Shown one piece after another: positions 6,894-9,039 of a DNA stretch of 9,039 nt. The notes under the pieces are model-generated. The model was not told the DNA's origin. It searched no databases and was given only the letters and a program-made list of their open reading frames with translations. The translations under genes were made by a program, and so were the position numbers. The DNA comes from Desulfocapsa sp. (GTDB lineage: Bacteria; Desulfobacterota; Desulfobulbia; Desulfobulbales; Desulfocapsaceae): the NCBI GenBank assembly GCA_029934815.1, contig JAOZLM010000078.1:1-9039 (forward strand), in the 5' to 3' direction. The first letter of the stretch is position 1. Every line of letters starts with the position of its first letter.

Positions 6894-7683
6894 CCATACG
6901 TTTTTCAAGCAGCTGCAAATCCTGCCAGGTTGCCTGTTTCATCTCGGGATTCTGTAACAAATATCCCGGATGGTATGTGGGAAGGAGTGGAATTTCAAGA
7001 CCACTGACTCCCCGATACTTATGAAACCGTCCGCGAAGCTGAGAAAGCGATTGCGGCAGGCGCAGCAGACTTTTAGTGGCGACCATTCCCATTGCACAGA
7101 TTAACTCCGGAGCAATGGCCGTTATCTGCCGAACGAGATAGGAGGAGCAGGCATCGATATGTTCTGCCTGAGGCTGCACATCTGGAGAAACAGCGCATTT
7201 AATCACATTGGTAATAAATACATGTTCCATGGGCACTTTGATGGCGGACAGCATTCGCTGTAACATCAGATCTTCTTCTTCACCAAAAACTGCTGTGGAT
7301 TTTTCCGTTACCGGCAACCAGTGACCAACAATCAGTAAACGAATCTTGTCACCTTTTCCAGTTCCGGGGACGACGCACGGACGTTGTTCCGAAAGAACAC
7401 AACTGCTGCATACGTCAATTTCTGATGCTATATCATGCAATTCCTTTTGGTTACTTTTTGTTACTGAAACTCTCTTTACAACTACAGGAGTTTTGATCGG
7501 TTTTTTTTCAGCTTGCGGCTGCTTCTCCGGCGGTGATGACATGGGTGACTGCCAGTCACAGTTGTTTACAAAAGAATCGAGATCTGCACTGTTAGGATAC
7601 TCACCAATAGAACAACTCTTCTGATACGACAGAAGTCCGCGAACATCATGTAATAACGCTGTTATCTGTTTTTCTCTTTCCAT
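6877..7683 (-). CDS. uracil-DNA glycosylase family 4-like protein with atypical motif A
   Basis: Family 4 enzymes are iron-sulfur uracil-DNA glycosylases that start base excision repair. Here residues 1-90 are a variable N-terminal extension with a Pro/Lys-rich linker (about 47-72). The catalytic domain follows (about 88-260). The four cluster cysteines are kept: C92, C95, C163 and C179 (CxxC, then Cx15C), as are the ITNVIKC strand and motif B YHPGYLL (H238, P239). The usual GEAPG-x-x-E motif A is replaced by GHWLPVTEKST (120-130), so normal uracil excision is doubtful. It could be a divergent glycosylase or a protein that uses the fold otherwise. The start at 7683 has only a weak ribosome binding site. 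Its stop lies inside the PqqD-like gene's end (17-bp convergent overlap), and it is divergent from the fmdB-like gene. Confidence 0.88.
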   Translation of the reverse strand: MEREKQITALLHDVRGLLSYQKSCSIGEYPNSADLDSFVNNCDWQSPMSSPPEKQPQAEKKPIKTPVVVKRVSVTKSNQKELHDIASEIDVCSSCVLSEQRPCVVPGTGKGDKIRLLIVGHWLPVTEKSTAVFGEEEDLMLQRMLSAIKVPMEHVFITNVIKCAVSPDVQPQAEHIDACSSYLVRQITAIAPELICAMGMVATKSLLRLPQSLSQLRGRFHKYRGVSGLEIPLLPTYHPGYLLQNPEMKQATWQDLQLLEKRMASTNQ

Positions 7684-7722
7684 GCATTCAACTCACAAAC
7701 GAATTAAACAACAAACTCTGCC

Positions 7723-7753
7723 TTGACAAAAAAGCACAAAAGACAAACAATAT
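7723..7753 (+). promoter_or_regulatory. candidate promoter for the fmdB-like gene
   Basis: A perfect -35 hexamer TTGACA (7723-7728) lies in the 127-bp divergent spacer. The best -10 is CAATAT (7748-7753) with a 19-bp spacer, longer than the ideal 17; TATACA at 7751-7756 is a better hexamer but 22 bp away. The surrounding DNA is very AT-rich. The position suits transcription of the fmdB-like gene with a leader of roughly 50 nt. Confidence 0.4.
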
Positions 7754-7810
7754 ACATACGTATTTAATAAAAAGCTTTCGCATTAATGATAATTTCCAAA
7801 AGAGGACATA

Positions 7811-8020
7811 ATGCCAATTTACGAATTCCACTGTGAAGACTGTGACAAAAATTTTGAAAGTCTGGTGATGATCGCATCCGCCATGGACAGCGTGACTTGC
7901 AAACACTGCAACAGTTCCAACATTAAAAAAATAATTTCTGCGACCAGCAGTCCGCCAGTCAAGAGCAGTATTCCATCAGGTGCTCTTTCCGGCTGTTCTT
8001 CAAGCTCCGGATTTTCCTGA
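7811..8020 (+). CDS. FmdB-family zinc ribbon protein
   Basis: A 69-aa protein starting MPIYEFHCEDC, the signature of the FmdB/CxxC_CXXC_SSSS regulatory-protein family. Two CxxC pairs (C8/C11 and C30/C33) form a predicted zinc ribbon over residues 1-41. The C-terminal tail (about 42-69) is low-complexity Ser/Gly/Pro and contains one extra cysteine (C62); such Ser-rich tails are common in the family. FmdB-like proteins were first noted as putative regulators of formamidase expression, but for most members the function is unknown. AGAGGA lies just before the ATG with good spacing. The gene is alone on the plus strand, between the glycosylase (divergent) and ftsB (convergent). A MITE-like element separates it from its terminator. 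Confidence 0.93.
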   Translation: MPIYEFHCEDCDKNFESLVMIASAMDSVTCKHCNSSNIKKIISATSSPPVKSSIPSGALSGCSSSSGFS

Positions 8021-8031
8021 GCGTAGCAACA

Positions 8032-8050
8032 AACTGCCCGTGCGGCAGTT
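8032..8050. repeat. small hairpin after the fmdB-like gene
   Basis: AACTGCC (8032-8038) and GGCAGTT (8044-8050) form a perfect 7-bp stem with a 5-base loop, twelve bases after the stop codon. No T-run follows on the plus strand, so termination there is unlikely. The MITE-like element begins almost directly behind it and its flanking repeat shares the last T of the stem, so the hairpin may have been the insertion target. Confidence 0.4.
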
Positions 8051-8217
8051 AACAAATCCTGATTACCACTAAAGCTCAGCTACCGCCTCAGTCATTCCGG
8101 ACTTGATCCGGAATCTCATCGGAACTAGCTGTTTTCACAAGATTCCGGATCAAGTCCGGAATGACGCAATAGTGAGAATCCACAAAGCTGAGTTTCGATG
8201 GTAATCAAGTAACAAAT
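8050..8217. mobile_element. MITE-like palindromic element with 8-bp flanking direct repeats
   Basis: The 152-bp element (8058-8209) has imperfect terminal inverted repeats: 8058-8081 matches the reverse complement of 8186-8209 at 19 of 24 positions, including GATTACCA near each end. It is bracketed by the exact 8-bp direct repeat TAACAAAT (8050-8057 and 8210-8217), as expected of a target-site duplication. Inside is a perfect 26-bp inverted repeat (8091-8116 and 8140-8165) around a 23-base loop. It encodes no protein, so mobility would need a transposase supplied elsewhere. The inner TTCCGG/CCGGAA-type sequence resembles a dispersed intergenic repeat I recall from several bacterial genomes; this is unchecked. 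It lies between fmdB and the downstream terminator. Confidence 0.72.
8091..8165. repeat. perfect 26-bp inverted repeat, each arm itself a hairpin
   Basis: The two arms (8091-8116, 8140-8165) are exact reverse complements. Each arm contains its own small palindrome: TTCCGGA-CTTGA-TCCGGAA on the left (8095-8113) and TTCCGGA-TCAAG-TCCGGAA on the right (8143-8161). The RNA or single-stranded DNA could therefore fold as one long stem or as two short hairpins. This is the core of the MITE-like element. Confidence 0.85.
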
Positions 8218-8222
8218 TAATA

Positions 8223-8270
8223 TTCAGGCTGTCCGGGAAAAATCTGACAGCCTGAACTTTTACTTTTTAC
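8223..8270. terminator. rho-independent terminator, probably bidirectional
   Basis: TTCAGGCTGTC (8223-8233) and GACAGCCTGAA (8246-8256) make a perfect 11-bp stem with a 12-base loop. On the plus strand it is followed by CTTTTACTTTTTAC (8257-8270), a good T-tract for ending fmdB transcription. On the minus strand the tail TATTAATTTGTTA is weaker but may end ftsB transcripts, which converge on the same site. Confidence 0.78.
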
Positions 8271-8293
8271 GAATTCATCACCTTCGATACATT

Positions 8294-8617
8294 TCACTTC
8301 TTTTTCTTCTTGCTGAAATCAAAAACCATTTCGTTATCTTTCAGCATCCCATGTTCTTCCCTTGCCACCTGCTCAAGATATTCATCATCACTTTGCAAGC
8401 GCTCTATATCACGGCTGATATCACTATTATGCTGCACAAGTTTCTGGCTTTCTGCTTCCAGCGCTGCCAGATGTTTACTCTGCTGATGCAAGTGAAACAT
8501 CCCGCGTCCCGGCGCAAAAACCAGCCATACAAATGCAATAACGATTACGCTAAGAGCAATACGTAACAAACGTTTTCGTTGCTGGACAGTCAGAGATGTT
8601 TTAGGTTTCTGTTTCAT
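8294..8617 (-). CDS. ftsB: FtsB/DivIC-family cell division protein
   Basis: FtsB is a small bitopic inner-membrane protein that joins FtsL and FtsQ in the divisome and helps activate septal peptidoglycan synthesis. The 107-aa protein has the family layout: a basic cytoplasmic N-terminus (1-16), one membrane helix (about 18-35), a coiled coil (about 42-76, with L/A/I heptads), and the conserved tail DDEYLEQVAREEHGMLKDNEMVF (77-99). The tail ends in KKKKK. The start at 8617 has no clear Shine-Dalgarno, and its ATG overlaps the start codon of the divergent DUF523 gene within CATG. The usual neighbours (eno, ispD) are not in view. It converges with fmdB on a shared terminator. Confidence 0.9.
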   Translation of the reverse strand: MKQKPKTSLTVQQRKRLLRIALSVIVIAFVWLVFAPGRGMFHLHQQSKHLAALEAESQKLVQHNSDISRDIERLQSDDEYLEQVAREEHGMLKDNEMVFDFSKKKKK

Positions 8618-9039
8618 GGATAATTCACAATCAAAATCACTTTATCTGGTTAGTGCCTGTCTCGTGGGGCTTTGTACCCGTTATGACGGCACAGTTAAAG
8701 CAAATAGAGCATGTCTGGATTTCCTGACTGGCCATGCGTATATCCCAATCTGTCCGGAACAACTGGGCGGCCTGCCAACCCCGCGCCCTGCAGCCGATAT
8801 TATTGGCGGCGATGGTTTTGCTGTTCTCCGGGAAGAAGCATCAGTCTGTACAAAAAAGGATGCAAGTGATGTCACTGATCCATTTATACAAGGTGCAAAA
8901 CAGGTTTTACAGATAGCACAATCACAAGTTGTCACAGCTGTCTGCTTAAAAGCAAGAAGTCCATCATGCGCCGTTAGTGGCTGCATTGGTGTTACTGCTG
9001 CTTTACTCAATCAGCACGGATTCAAACTCTTTGAATTTT
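8616..9039 (+). CDS. DUF523 family protein, 3' end cut by the window edge
   Basis: An open frame of 141 codons runs from ATG 8616 to the right edge without a stop. Family features: LVSACLVGLCTRYDGTVK near the N-terminus, CPEQLGGLPTPRPAADI (46-62), GGDGFAVL, a DVTDPFIQGAKQVL segment, LKARSPSC and GVTAALLNQHGF. The clustered conserved cysteines suggest metal or iron-sulfur binding, but DUF523 has no established function. The segment between SPSC and GVTAALL is only six residues, shorter than the longer YDG-containing loop I expect in typical members. Few residues are probably missing at the C-terminus. The ribosome binding site is weak (AGG at 8603-8605). The gene is divergent from ftsB and shares CATG with its start. 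Confidence 0.92.
   Translation, partial: MDNSQSKSLYLVSACLVGLCTRYDGTVKANRACLDFLTGHAYIPICPEQLGGLPTPRPAADIIGGDGFAVLREEASVCTKKDASDVTDPFIQGAKQVLQIAQSQVVTAVCLKARSPSCAVSGCIGVTAALLNQHGFKLFEF

Noticed and set aside
8681..9010. 109-aa minus-strand ORF at the right end
   Set aside because: It is antisense to the DUF523 reading frame, which carries clear family motifs.

Overview
The window looks like chromosomal DNA from a Gram-negative, probably anaerobic proteobacterium. My best guess is a deltaproteobacterium (Desulfobacterota, Desulfobulbales/Desulfobacterales-like). This rests on gene content and protein flavour (GGDEF regulator, FmdB zinc ribbon, DUF523, family-4-type uracil-DNA glycosylase, FtsB, PqqD-like protein) and moderate GC. 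It is an inference, not a database result. Ten complete protein genes and two edge-truncated ones are supported. No tRNA, rRNA, CRISPR array or transposase is visible.

Left block (1-4845, all minus strand). An edge-truncated gene start with an excellent ribosome binding site lies at 1-10. To its right are a PAS-GGDEF diguanylate cyclase (148-1182), a 100-aa hypothetical protein (1412-1714), a small cyclic-nucleotide-binding-domain protein (1779-2312) and an unusual 852-aa ABC transporter (2287-4845). The ABC and CNB genes overlap by 26 bp and are certainly co-transcribed. The ABC protein is the main oddity. It has one membrane domain and one nucleotide-binding domain, but about 250 residues are inserted between the Q-loop and the LSGGQ signature. 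The insert carries two further degenerate copies of the post-Q-loop segment.

Middle block (5052-6893, plus strand, divergent from the ABC gene). Three tightly packed genes encode a secreted 201-aa protein, a 292-aa protein with an apparent internal duplication, and a PqqD-like protein of about 126 aa. Their starts and stops overlap, so they should be one operon. The 206-bp divergent intergenic region contains a 25-bp dyad that could be a shared operator. The ABC/CNB pair and the secreted/duplicated/PqqD-like trio may form one uncharacterised export or peptide-handling system under nucleotide control. That is a hypothesis; no precursor peptide or modifying enzyme is visible.

Right block (6877-9039). 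A uracil-DNA glycosylase-like gene (minus) converges on the PqqD-like gene with a 17-bp overlap of coding ends. It keeps the four iron-sulfur cysteines but has a deviant motif A. It is divergent from an fmdB-like zinc-ribbon gene (7811-8020, plus). After fmdB comes a 152-bp palindromic MITE-like element flanked by an 8-bp direct repeat, then a terminator hairpin shared with ftsB (8294-8617, minus). FtsB and a DUF523 gene (8616 to the edge, plus) are divergent and their start codons share the palindrome CATG.
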